Assembly (NCBI GenBank): GCA_944390045.1
Contig: CALXOO010000003.1
Coordinates: 1 to 64,000 of the forward strand
From: an uncultured Spirochaetales bacterium
GTDB taxonomy: Bacteria; Spirochaetota; Spirochaetia; Sphaerochaetales; Sphaerochaetaceae
Direction: 5' to 3'
Length of the DNA: 64,000 nt
The translations under genes and the position numbers were made by a program. The notes under the pieces were generated by a model. The model saw nothing but the letters and a program-made list of their open reading frames with translations. It was not told the origin of the DNA and did not search any database. The stretch's first letter is position 1. Each line of letters begins with the position of its first letter. Shown here one piece after another: positions 1-8,412 of this stretch.

Positions 1-34
1 TACACTCTTTCCCTACACGACGCTCTTCCGATCT
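1..34. other. Illumina adapter contamination
   Basis: The first 34 bases match the 3' part of the Illumina TruSeq universal (read 1) adapter and include ACACGACGCTCTTCCGATCT. This is library-construction sequence, so genomic sequence starts at about base 35. Read on the minus strand it adds the false C-terminus D-R-K-S-V-V to the glutamine synthetase gene. Confidence 0.98.
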
Positions 35-1275
35 TGAGCAGCCTGTCTCGACTTGATTTCCAGGAATGTGTCCAGAAGCCCCTCGGGAAGGGTGCTGCGG
101 ACAAAGGTGCTGGAAGATGCGCGCCCGACAGCCTCACCCAGGCTCAGAGGCAGGCTCTCAAGAGTCCGCCTCGCCTCCTCGTCATAGGAGTTCTGGTCAT
201 AGCTTGCACACAGCTCCAGGCCATCCCTGATGCCTTCCATTCCCGCCGCGAGCAGCAGGGCGAAGGTGAAATAGGGATTGCAGGAGCAGTCCGGATTTCG
301 GACCTCCATCCGGCAGTCGTTTCCCTCAGCGCTTGGCACACGCACAAGGGAGGAGCGGTTCTGGCGGCTCCAGCTGATAAGCACCGGAGCCTCATTCCTG
401 CCCAGCCTGTCATAGGATCCGGGAAGGGGATTGGTGAAGACGCACAGTTCCCCTATCCTTCTCATTATGCCGGCCAGGAAGCTGCGTGCCTGATCCGTGA
501 AGCCGGAAAACTGGTTGATCCCGTCCCTGTACAGAGAAAGATTGACATGCAGTCCGCTGCCGCTTTCTCCCTTCAATGGCTTGGGAAGGAAGGATGCGAA
601 GAGTCCGTTCGCACCTGCTATTGCCTTTACCGCGGTCTTGAAGGAAAGGAAGTCATCAGCGGCGGCAAGCGGGCTTGAGGCGCGGAAATCGATCTCGTTC
701 TGACCGGGACCTGACTCATGGTGACTGCGCTCAGGCGTGATGTTCATCTCCTCCAGCGCGAAGCAGATGTCGCGCCTGACATTCTCTCCCCTGTCCAGCG
801 GTGCCATGTCGAAGTAGCCAGCCCTGTCGAAGGGTCTGACAGTCGGCCGCCCTCCCTGGTCCGTCTCGAAAAGGTAGAACTCACACTCCGGGCCGCACAG
901 GAAGCTGTAGCCGGCTGCCGCCCACTCATCCTCCAGCTGCCGCAGGAAGGTCCTTCCACAGCCCTCGAAGGGGCGTCCGTCCGGATAGGTTATCGTGCAG
1001 AAGAAGCGGGCAACGGACCTCTGGCTGGGTCTCCAGGGCAGAATTGAGAAAGTGTCCAGGTCCGGGTGCAGGAAGAGGTCAGACTCGTTGATCTTCCCGA
1101 AACCCTCAATCGATGACGCGTCAAATGAGATGCCGTGCTCAACAGCCGCATCCAGCTGGTCGGCCATGATCGCTATGTTCTTCTGCCCGCCCAGGATATC
1201 GCAGAAACTGAGGCGGATGAACTTCACCTCATAATCCTCCAGCAGGGCCTTGATCTGGCTCAAATTCCGACTCAT
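35..1275 (-). CDS. glnA: Glutamine synthetase type I, 3' end missing
   Basis: The enzyme makes glutamine from glutamate, ammonia and ATP in the cytoplasm. Visible family landmarks, in order, are an N-terminal beta-grasp region, GPECEFYLF and GQNEIDF with metal-binding glutamates, GSGLHVNLSL with the catalytic-region histidine, NRSSLVRVP, and EVRNPDCSCNPYF. I chose the start at 1275 because GGAGGAGAG sits just upstream; an upstream in-frame TTG lies inside the leader and is unlikely. About 413 genuine codons remain, and the last two dozen or so residues of a normal ~440-residue protein are missing because the contig ends in adapter. The apparent ending QDRKSVV is an artefact. The gene appears monocistronic and is preceded by a terminator-like hairpin, so attenuation is a plausible control. 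Confidence 0.93.
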
Positions 1276-1289
1276 CTCTCCTCCAAAAA

Positions 1290-1332
1290 GCAAAGGCGCG
1301 ACGACAGTGAATCCATGTCGTAGCGCCTTTGC
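1290..1332 (-). promoter_or_regulatory. Terminator-like hairpin in the glnA leader
   Basis: On the minus strand a 17-nt arm (1332-1316, GCAAAGGCGCTACGACA) pairs with 1306-1290 around a 9-nt loop, with a single mismatch. It is followed at once by five T residues and then by the glnA ribosome-binding site. A strong stem plus T-tract between promoter and start codon is the form of a transcription attenuator. Antitermination by ANTAR-type regulators of nitrogen genes is known in other bacteria, but no such regulator is visible here, so the mechanism is open. Confidence 0.7.
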
Positions 1333-1353
1333 CTCACACTTGATTTCGGCCTT

Positions 1354-1382
1354 ATTCTTCCAGCATCATTTTTCTTTGTCAA
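1354..1382 (-). promoter_or_regulatory. Candidate glnA promoter
   Basis: A perfect TTGACA (complement of 1377-1382) is separated by 17 nt from AAGAAT (complement of 1354-1359), which matches four of six bases of a sigma-70 -10 box. Transcription from here would start near 1347, so nearly the whole leader is the hairpin at 1290-1332. Confidence 0.6.
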
Positions 1383-1578
1383 GCTGAGACGGGCCCCCGG
1401 AGCGAAACTTTCAGAAAACACACAGAAAAAACCGGGCGCAGAATCCCAACCTTACGACCTGTAAGGCGGTTCCACAAAGTTGCGACCGGCTGTCTTTTCT
1501 GAGTTTCGTTTCATCTTTCAGGGGTGATGACCTTGCAATCTGGAGTGGTTCTCAACCTGCATGTTGATTCACCTGAAA

Positions 1579-2745
1579 TCAGATAATCTTCCCGTCCCAG
1601 AGCCAGTCAAGAAAGAAATTCCAGGGAAGTAATGTGATTCCATCATCTGTTGTCCGACAGATGCTGTCCCTGGAGACGATGATGTACTTCTTGAATATTC
1701 CCTCTTCCTTCAACGCCCTCAGTCCTCTGAGATCTTTCTTCTCATTCACAAGTTTCGTTGTCTTGGTCTCGATGGCAACTTCATCCCCGATAGCGAAGTC
1801 AACTTCAAATGAAGACTTACTTGTACGCCAGTACGATAACCTTTCCTTACGTTTATTGTAGTCGAGGTATGCTGAGAGCTCTTCAGCAATGTAAGTCTCA
1901 AACAGCTTGCCATACTCAGTCTGCGTATCGACAATATCTCCAAGTCCCAACAGGAAACGTACAAGACCGACATCGAAATAGTAGAACCGTTCAGTCTCAA
2001 CGGCCTTTCTTTTCTTTGTCTTTGTGTACGGAGGGATAGAGAACCCGATCATAGTGTCATAAAGAATACCGTACCATTCGGTTATCGATCCTCTGCTCAT
2101 CATCACATCACTTGCAATATTGGAGTAGTTGATCTCCTCAGCATTGGTGATGGCCGCAACTTCAAGGAAGCGTTCGAATTTTGGAAGCTGCCTGACCAGT
2201 CCTTCTCCGGCAATCTCTTCCTGGAGGTAGACATTGATATAGGCATCAAGCACATCATCAGGACTATCTGACAGAAATACGGAAGGAAGCAATCCATACT
2301 TCAGAATCCTGTCCAGTGTCGGCTTGAACTCTCTGATCTCAGGCCATACAAATGGGTGGAGATTCTTCTTTCCAGCCCGCCCTCCAAGGAGGTTCACTAC
2401 TTGTTCCTTGAGCCTTCTTGCACTTGAACCTGTGAGGAGGAACCTTATGTCTGTTTCCTCAATCAGCTGATGAATCTCATCCAGAAGTTCAGGTACTTTC
2501 TGAATCTCATCGATTATCACAAGGCCATCATGGATTCCTCTCGTCTCAATCTCATCACGGAGAACACCAGGATCTGCCTGACATCTCCTTCTTATCCTTG
2601 CATTGAGAAGTGACCATGAAAGTTTCACATCATCCTGGATCTGATTTGCTATCAGCGAGCTTTTCCCAGTCTGCCTTGGGCCGAAGAGAAAAAGGGACTT
2701 GCTCTTGAGCCTGGTCTGAATATCAATGATACGTTTTACATACAT
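1579..2745 (-). CDS. AAA_14/DUF4143 ATPase (first copy)
   Basis: A 388-residue member of the AAA_14 plus DUF4143 ATPases, a widespread family of unclear function often found in variable genome regions. The N-terminal half has Walker A FGPRQTGKSS (about residues 21-30), Walker B LVIIDEIQK, the sensor-like LLTGSSARRL, and the conserved LLGGRAGKKNLHPF. The C-terminal DUF4143 half carries FEVDF followed by VAIETKTT, a PD-(D/E)XK-like pattern with the acidic and ExK residues kept. It stands alone between oppositely organised housekeeping genes. It closely resembles the gene at 32068-33237 in length and motif order. The start at 2745 is supported by AGGTGAT about nine bases upstream. Confidence 0.85.
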   Translation of the reverse strand: MYVKRIIDIQTRLKSKSLFLFGPRQTGKSSLIANQIQDDVKLSWSLLNARIRRRCQADPGVLRDEIETRGIHDGLVIIDEIQKVPELLDEIHQLIEETDIRFLLTGSSARRLKEQVVNLLGGRAGKKNLHPFVWPEIREFKPTLDRILKYGLLPSVFLSDSPDDVLDAYINVYLQEEIAGEGLVRQLPKFERFLEVAAITNAEEINYSNIASDVMMSRGSITEWYGILYDTMIGFSIPPYTKTKKRKAVETERFYYFDVGLVRFLLGLGDIVDTQTEYGKLFETYIAEELSAYLDYNKRKERLSYWRTSKSSFEVDFAIGDEVAIETKTTKLVNEKKDLRGLRALKEEGIFKKYIIVSRDSICRTTDDGITLLPWNFFLDWLWDGKII

Positions 2746-2768
2746 GCCGATGTATCACCTCTACTGAC

Positions 2769-2816
2769 ATTATATTAGCATTTTCGACGTTTCTACTAGC
2801 GATTTTTCCAAAAATC
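2769..2816 (-). promoter_or_regulatory. Candidate promoter and palindrome upstream of ATPase 1
   Basis: TATAAT (complement of 2769-2774) lies about 25 bases upstream of the start codon. Further upstream is the 16-bp perfect palindrome GATTTTTCCAAAAATC core at 2801-2816. A clear -35 box is lacking. The palindrome could be an operator, but this is inference. Confidence 0.4.
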
Positions 2817-2957
2817 CGTCAGTGAGATTCGCAGTCCTTCCAGTGAATTGTCATGAACATATTTGGTTCTTTTCACCGGGATACCTCCTCAGGAAATGAT
2901 ACATGAGAAAAAGAATGCTGCATACAGAAATGATTGCGTAAGTACTCTGAAAAGTGT

Positions 2958-2984
2958 GGCCTTCTCCGGGCAGTGGAGAAAGCC
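2958..2984 (-). terminator. Possible terminator of the glycerate kinase gene
   Basis: GGCTTTCTCC and GGAGAAGGCC form a 10-bp stem (one G-U pair) with a 7-nt loop just after the glycerate kinase stop on the minus strand. The following T-tract is weak (ACACTTTT). Confidence 0.5.
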
Positions 2985-2992
2985 ATGATCCA

Positions 2993-4129
2993 TCAGTCCT
3001 GAGGCCCCAGGGCTGCGACTGTCCTGAGGACGGCTGTGAGGCAGCTGCACAGGTCATCCCTGCACCACGCCATCGCTTCAGGAGCGGGAAGTGCGTGTAT
3101 GTTCGTCGAGAAAACTGCACATAGTCCCAGAGCGTAATAATCCTCAGGCCTGCCTTCAACCGAACCGGCCAGGGCGATCGAGGGTATGCCGAGAGCCGAG
3201 GCCCGGGCCGCTACTCCGCCTACGGCCTTACCGCAGAATGACTGGCTGTCCAGCCGTCCCTCTCCGGTGATGACAAGGTCTGCGCCCTCTGCCCTCCTGT
3301 CGAAGTCAGTCAGCTTGAGAACAGTCTCGATTCCGCTTCTGAACACGGCGCGTGGAAGCAGGTAGAGGGCACCGCCCAGTCCTCCGGCAGCTCCGCCTGA
3401 GGGCAGATCACGCAGCCTGACGTCCAGCTTTTCCTCGACAAGAGTGGCGAATGACTCCATTTTCTCATCCAGTGAGCGCACCATGTCATCATCGGCGCCT
3501 TTCTGCCTTGCATAGACCTGTGCCGCTCCCTGTGGACCGCAGAACGGGCTTCTCACATCGCACAGCACGTCAACAGGAAGTCCTGCAAGCTTCCCGTCAA
3601 GACCAGACATGTCAATGTCTGCCACTCTGTCCAGACTCTCTCCTGTCGGGATGAATGATCTTCCGCTGCTGTCAAGAAAACGCACGCCGCAGGCGGCCAG
3701 GAAGCCACAGCCGGCATCATTTGTCGCGCTTCCCCCGAGTGTGATACAGATCCTGTCAGCCTCCCTTGAGGCGGCAAGCGCAAGCTGCCCCACCCCGTAG
3801 GTCGTTGTGCGGGAGGGATCAAGGCGTCCGCCGGTCTTCGACAGTCCGCAACACTGGGCCGACTCAACCACGGCAGTGCCGTCATCCAGAAGAAGGAAGG
3901 AAGCATCCACATCTTCCGTCCAGGGTCCTCTGGCGCGCAGTTGCACGCTCCGGCAGCGGCAGGCTGAGGCCAGTGCCTCAAGTGTCCCCTCCCCGCCGTC
4001 AGCCATCGGGATGCTCTCAACTGTGCACTGAGGCCAGATTTCCCTGATGACGCCTGCCATCAGGGAGCAGACCGTAAGCGAGGACATTGTTCCTTTGAAA
4101 GAATCCGGTGCGAGCACGATTTTCCTCAT
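2993..4129 (-). CDS. Glycerate kinase (GarK/GlxK family)
   Basis: A 378-residue glycerate kinase, which phosphorylates D-glycerate with ATP and feeds lower glycolysis. The N-terminus MRKIVLAPDSFKGTMSS is the hallmark of the family. It is followed by MADGGEGTLEAL, the glycine-rich LGGSATNDAGCGFLAA (nucleotide/substrate loop) and VITGEGRLDSQS near the C-terminus. The start at 4129 was preferred over a longer in-frame extension because the family N-terminus begins exactly here and GGGGGGAAG lies just upstream. It is a single gene, set off from the exporter operon by a terminator at 4143-4173. Whether the glycerate comes from sugar-acid breakdown cannot be told from the neighbours. Confidence 0.9.
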   Translation of the reverse strand: MRKIVLAPDSFKGTMSSLTVCSLMAGVIREIWPQCTVESIPMADGGEGTLEALASACRCRSVQLRARGPWTEDVDASFLLLDDGTAVVESAQCCGLSKTGGRLDPSRTTTYGVGQLALAASREADRICITLGGSATNDAGCGFLAACGVRFLDSSGRSFIPTGESLDRVADIDMSGLDGKLAGLPVDVLCDVRSPFCGPQGAAQVYARQKGADDDMVRSLDEKMESFATLVEEKLDVRLRDLPSGGAAGGLGGALYLLPRAVFRSGIETVLKLTDFDRRAEGADLVITGEGRLDSQSFCGKAVGGVAARASALGIPSIALAGSVEGRPEDYYALGLCAVFSTNIHALPAPEAMAWCRDDLCSCLTAVLRTVAALGPQD

Positions 4130-4142
4130 GTCTTCCCCCCAG

Positions 4143-4173
4143 AAAAAAGAATGCCTCCCGCAGCCGGGAGGCA
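4143..4173 (-). terminator. Intrinsic terminator of the ABC exporter operon
   Basis: A perfect 9-bp stem TGCCTCCCG/CGGGAGGCA (4152-4160 and 4165-4173) with a 4-nt loop is followed on the minus strand by ATTC and six T residues. It lies six bases after the exporter stop codon and just upstream of the glycerate kinase ribosome-binding site. Confidence 0.88.
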
Positions 4174-4178
4174 GACAG

Positions 4179-6080
4179 TCATTCGAGCTCGAAGGCTCCG
4201 GTATAGAGCTGGTAGTAGGTTCCCTTCTGGGCGATGAGCTCATCGTGGGTGCCGCGCTCTATTATCCTTCCGTGATCCAGGACCATGATGCAGTTGCTGT
4301 TACGCACTGTTGACAGTCTGTGGGCGATGACGAAGACCGTACGCCCTTCCATCAGCGCATCCATTCCGGCCTGGACCAGTGCCTCGGTATGGGTGTCAAT
4401 GCTGCTCGTGGCCTCATCCATGACAAGTACCGGGGGATCACAGACCGCAGCCCTGGCGATCGACAGCAACTGACGCTGTCCCTGGCTGAGTCCCTCTCCG
4501 TCATTCTCAATCATCGTGTTGTACCCGTCCGGCATCATCATGATGAAGTCATGGGCATTGGCCAGCTTGGCGGCGGCTATGACCTCATCATCTGTCGCGT
4601 CAAGCTTACCGAAGCGGATGTTCTCCATGATAGTCCCGGAGAAGAGATGGGTGTCCTGGAGGATCATTCCCAGAGAGTGGCGCAGGTCGTCCTTGCGGAT
4701 CTTGTTTATGTTGATGCCGTCAAAGCGGATCTTTCCATCCTGGATGTCATAGAAGCGGTTCAGGAGGTTTGTGATTGTGGTCTTTCCCGCACCCGTGGAG
4801 CCGACGAAGGCGATCTTCTGGCCGGGTTTCGCATAAAGCGTTATGTCATGGAGGACTATCTTGTCCTGGACATAGCCGAAGTCGACCTCGTGCATCTCGA
4901 TATCCCCGCGCACCGGAGTGTAGGTGACAGGAGAGCCGTCGGTATGAGGATGTCTCCAGGCCCACTGTCCCGTGCGCACCGGAGACTCCGTGAGCTGGCC
5001 ATTCTCATCAGTCGTGCTGTTCACCAGCGTGACATAGCCGTCATCAACCTCATTCTCACGGTCCAGGAACTCGAATATCCTCTCGGCACCGGCTAGGGCC
5101 TGCAGGACGAAGTTGGCCTGCTGGGAAATCTGGCTGATCGGATTGGCGAAGCTCCTTGAGAGCTGCAGGAAGGCGGCAAGCATGCCGACTGTATAGCCCG
5201 CGGCGAAGCCTCCTCCGAGAATGCAGATCGCGCTTCCGACAAAGACGAGGACAACGTACTGCAGGTTGCCGATGTTCATGGTGATTGGCCCCATGACATT
5301 CGAGTAGCCTCCGGCCTTTGTCATTGTGGCGCACAAGTCCTCATTGATGGCATCGAAGTCCTTCTCGCTCTCAGTCTCATGGCAGAAGACCTTGACTACC
5401 TTGCTTCCGTTGATCATCTCCTCTATGAAGCCGTTCACGCGGGCCAGGTTTGCCTGCTGGGCGACGAAGTTCCGTCCGGAGCGCTTGGCCACCTTTCCGG
5501 TCACATAGAACATGATGACGGTGGCAAGCACGACGACTATCGTCAGCTGCCAGCTGTTGGAGAGCATCGCCGAGAAGACCATGATGACTGTCAGCAGTGA
5601 GGACAGCACGCCCACCAGAGACTGGCTGATCATCTGCTGCAGGGTGTCTGCATCATTGGTGAAAAGGCTCATCGTGGCTCCATGCTGGGTCTGGTCGTAG
5701 TATGAGATCGGCAGATGCTCGAGCTTCTCGAACATCTTGTTCCTGATTCTCATCAGCGCGTCCTGCGCTATCGTGACCATGATCCTGGAGTAGACGAAGA
5801 CGCTGAGGACACCGATGGCCATCACTGCGGCCCACCGTACTATTGCCCGGGCAAGCTCACTGAAGTCAGTCATACTTCCGGTGATCATCGGTGTTATGTA
5901 GCTGTCGATGAGCGTCTCTATCATGTTGGACACGAAGACAGTGACTCCCGACGATATGACAATACAGATCAGGACAACCACCAGCTTGAGGCCGTTGCCC
6001 TTGAAGACCTCCCTGAAAAGGCGGGCGAAGGTCTTCTTTCCGTGCTTCACGGTTGAGCTTCCCGCCATTCTCCTATTCAT
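4179..6080 (-). CDS. ABC exporter subunit with canonical ATPase site
   Basis: A half-size ABC exporter with an N-terminal six-helix membrane domain (about residues 30-330) and a C-terminal nucleotide-binding domain. Seen motifs are Walker A GSTGAGKTT, signature LSQGQRQLLSIARA, Walker B VLVMDEATSSID with the catalytic glutamate, and the H-loop IAHRLSTV. A roughly 50-residue insert rich in polar residues (VNSTTDENGQLTESP) precedes the ATPase domain. The partner subunit upstream has a degenerate ATPase site, so the pair should form an asymmetric heterodimer like TM287/288 or BmrCD. The start is uncertain: ATG at 6080 overlaps the upstream stop, while ATG at 6068 is four codons downstream. It is the last gene of the marR operon. 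The substrate is unknown; drugs or lipids are possible. Confidence 0.9.
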   Translation of the reverse strand: MNRRMAGSSTVKHGKKTFARLFREVFKGNGLKLVVVLICIVISSGVTVFVSNMIETLIDSYITPMITGSMTDFSELARAIVRWAAVMAIGVLSVFVYSRIMVTIAQDALMRIRNKMFEKLEHLPISYYDQTQHGATMSLFTNDADTLQQMISQSLVGVLSSLLTVIMVFSAMLSNSWQLTIVVVLATVIMFYVTGKVAKRSGRNFVAQQANLARVNGFIEEMINGSKVVKVFCHETESEKDFDAINEDLCATMTKAGGYSNVMGPITMNIGNLQYVVLVFVGSAICILGGGFAAGYTVGMLAAFLQLSRSFANPISQISQQANFVLQALAGAERIFEFLDRENEVDDGYVTLVNSTTDENGQLTESPVRTGQWAWRHPHTDGSPVTYTPVRGDIEMHEVDFGYVQDKIVLHDITLYAKPGQKIAFVGSTGAGKTTITNLLNRFYDIQDGKIRFDGININKIRKDDLRHSLGMILQDTHLFSGTIMENIRFGKLDATDDEVIAAAKLANAHDFIMMMPDGYNTMIENDGEGLSQGQRQLLSIARAAVCDPPVLVMDEATSSIDTHTEALVQAGMDALMEGRTVFVIAHRLSTVRNSNCIMVLDHGRIIERGTHDELIAQKGTYYQLYTGAFELE

Positions 6081-7809
6081 CGGTCCTGGCATTGGCACCT
6101 CCCAGCTGGACACGCACCAGCGACTGGTAGACCTCGTTGCGGCTCATAAGCTCGTCGTGAGTTCCCATATCCTGAATTCTTCCGTTCTCCATGATGATGA
6201 TCTTGTCAGCATCAATGACCGAGTTGACGCGCTGCGAGATGATGATCTTGGTGGCACCCTTCACATCGTTTCTCAGCGCCTGCCTGATCTGGCTGTCAGT
6301 CGCGGTGTCGACAGCGCTCGTGCTGTCGTCGAAGATTATCACCTTGGGATCCTTCAGCAGGGCACGTGCTATGCACAGTCTCTGCTTCTGGCCTCCGGAG
6401 AAGTTGTTTCCCCCCTGCTCCACAACGCTGTCCAGACCATCCTTGGCGCTGAAGATGAAGTCGGCGTTCGCGATCTTCAGGGCACGGATCATCTCCTCGT
6501 CGCTGGCAGCCTTGTTGCCCCACTGCAGGTTACTCCTGACAGTGCCTGAGAAGAGAGTGTTCTTCTGCAGGACGACGGCGACGCGGTTCCTCAGCGCGAT
6601 GAGGTTGTACTCCCTGACATCATGATCTCCGACCCTGACGCTGCCGCTGGTGGCATCATACAGGCGTGCGATGAGTGAGACCAGGGAGCTCTTGCCGCTT
6701 CCTGTGGTACCGAGAATTCCGACCATCTGTCCCGCCTCAATCCTGAGGTTGATGTCCTTGAGGCAGAGGCTGTGTCCCTCTCCGCCATAGGAGAAGTCGA
6801 CATGATCGAACTCCACATCGCCGTTGGCGACTTCCTTCAGGCCCGGACCGTCAAGCTCCATGTCGGCCTTGGTGGAAAGCACTTCCGCGATGCGCTCGCC
6901 TGATGCGCGGGAGATCGACATCATGGTGATGATCATGGCGATCATGATCAGCGATGAGAGGATCTGCATCGTGTAGGTGAAGGTGCTCATCAGCTGTCCT
7001 GTGCCCATGCTTCCTCCCATGATGAGGTGGGCGCCGAACCAGCAGATGGCCAGCATGCACAGATAGGCGACCGACTGGACCATCGGGTTCATGAGGGCCA
7101 TCAGGCGCTGTGCCTTCACGAAGTCGTTGCGTATGCTTGCGCTGGACTCATTGAACTTCTCGATCTGGTGCTCCTCCCTGACATAGGCCTTGACTGTCCT
7201 GATGCCGGTGAGGTTCTCCTCGACGACGCGGTTCAGCTTGTCGTAGTTCCTGAACACGCGGTTGAAGATCGGATGGACGCGTCTCATCAGCAGGTACACT
7301 AGGAAGCCGATGACCGGGATGGCCACGGCAAAGATGGCCACGAGGGCACCTCCGGTGTTGGCGACCATTATGATCGCGAAGATGAACATCACCGGGGCCC
7401 TGAAGCAGATCCTGGTCATCATCTGGAAGGCCATCTGGACGTTCTGGACGTCCGTCGTCATCCTGGTGATGAGGCTGCTGGTCGAGAATGAGTCAATGTT
7501 CCTGAAGGAGAAATCCTGCAGGTGATAGAAGATGTCGTGCCGCAGGTTCTTCGCGAATCCGCTGGACGCCTTTGATGCCGTGAAGGCCCCGGCAACTCCG
7601 AAAGACAGCGAGAGTACGGCAGCAAGGACGATGATGATGCTCATCCTGACGATGTAGTCCATGTCCCCTGCGTAGACGCCGTTATCGATAATAAGGGCCA
7701 TGAGCATTGGTATCAACACTTCCATGGCCACTTCTCCGATCATCATCAACGGTGTCAGCAGAGCTGGTCTCTTGTACTCCCTAATACTTTTAGAAAGCAG
7801 TTTGATCAC
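6073..7809 (-). CDS. ABC exporter subunit with degenerate ATPase site
   Basis: A 578-residue half exporter: membrane domain (residues ~1-310) and nucleotide-binding domain. Walker A is GTTGSGKSS and the signature is [14 protein letters not shown]. Walker B reads VIIFDDSTSAVD, so the catalytic glutamate is replaced by aspartate. The H-loop reads ISQRVNSV, with glutamine in place of histidine. These two changes mark the non-hydrolysing site of heterodimeric exporters. The gene overlaps the upstream MarR gene by 20 bases and its 3' end overlaps the partner exporter, which indicates translational coupling. Confidence 0.92.
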   Translation of the reverse strand: MIKLLSKSIREYKRPALLTPLMMIGEVAMEVLIPMLMALIIDNGVYAGDMDYIVRMSIIIVLAAVLSLSFGVAGAFTASKASSGFAKNLRHDIFYHLQDFSFRNIDSFSTSSLITRMTTDVQNVQMAFQMMTRICFRAPVMFIFAIIMVANTGGALVAIFAVAIPVIGFLVYLLMRRVHPIFNRVFRNYDKLNRVVEENLTGIRTVKAYVREEHQIEKFNESSASIRNDFVKAQRLMALMNPMVQSVAYLCMLAICWFGAHLIMGGSMGTGQLMSTFTYTMQILSSLIMIAMIITMMSISRASGERIAEVLSTKADMELDGPGLKEVANGDVEFDHVDFSYGGEGHSLCLKDINLRIEAGQMVGILGTTGSGKSSLVSLIARLYDATSGSVRVGDHDVREYNLIALRNRVAVVLQKNTLFSGTVRSNLQWGNKAASDEEMIRALKIANADFIFSAKDGLDSVVEQGGNNFSGGQKQRLCIARALLKDPKVIIFDDSTSAVDTATDSQIRQALRNDVKGATKIIISQRVNSVIDADKIIIMENGRIQDMGTHDELMSRNEVYQSLVRVQLGGANARTDE

Positions 7810-8245
7810 TATTGATCTCCAGTTTTTTCCTCAGTTTCTTCACGATAAGGGAAAGGTTCTTCATATCCTGAGCGTCAAGTGCTTCGCCAACAAGCTTGTA
7901 GAACTTGGCGAGTTCGAGGCCCGAGCGTCTGGCCAGGCTCTTTCCGGAATCAGTCAGACAGACCTTCTTGAGTCTCTTGTCACCCTCGACCATCTCCCTG
8001 TAAAGGAGTCCGTTGGCCGTCATTGTGTCCACAAGCTGGGTAATCGCAGGACGGGAGAGATTGAACACCGGTTCAAGCTCCTTCTGCAGGACAGAATCGC
8101 CCTTCTTGGCCACAAAGAGCACGATCTTGACCTGTATCACACCATAACCGCAGGTTCTGGCAAGAATCTTCTCACACTCGCGCTGGAACGCGATACCCAT
8201 GTCCATTGCACTGTGCACCAGAGCTTCAGGATTTGCACCTCTCAT
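7790..8245 (-). CDS. MarR-family transcriptional regulator
   Basis: A 151-residue winged-helix regulator. The DNA-binding region spans about residues 45-105 (DSVLQKELEPVFNLSRPAITQLVDTM) and contains the wing segment REMVEGDKRLKKVCLT, with the D-x-R-x-x-K-x-V-x-L-T pattern of MarR proteins. It is the first gene of an operon with the two ABC exporter genes, so it probably represses its own operon and is released by a transported compound. The start at 8245 has GAGAGGAAA upstream. Confidence 0.9.
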   Translation of the reverse strand: MRGANPEALVHSAMDMGIAFQRECEKILARTCGYGVIQVKIVLFVAKKGDSVLQKELEPVFNLSRPAITQLVDTMTANGLLYREMVEGDKRLKKVCLTDSGKSLARRSGLELAKFYKLVGEALDAQDMKNLSLIVKKLRKKLEINSDQTAF

Positions 8246-8259
8246 AATGTTTCCTCTCC

Positions 8260-8287
8260 ATTATCTTGTGATATGAAAAGCTAACAA
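8260..8287 (-). promoter_or_regulatory. Candidate marR operon promoter
   Basis: TTGTTA (complement of 8282-8287) and GATAAT (complement of 8260-8265) are spaced by 16 bases, placing the transcript start near 8252, a few bases before the ribosome-binding site. No obvious MarR palindrome was picked out by eye. The rest of 8246-8412 shows repeated short CGGCATT words but no gene. Confidence 0.55.
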
Positions 8288-8412
8288 TATGAAAGATGAT
8301 TCGTCAACCGAAACTTATTTCAAAGACAGGCCCGAAGTGTGCCAAAACGGCATTTTCCCTCCACAGGCGGCATTAAACGGCCCTCCCGGCACACAGAAAG
8401 TGGGAAACGGCA

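Noticed and set aside
2851-3159. Small minus-strand frame downstream of glycerate kinase
   Set aside because: It overlaps the glycerate kinase coding region in another frame, and has no ribosome-binding site and no recognisable motif.
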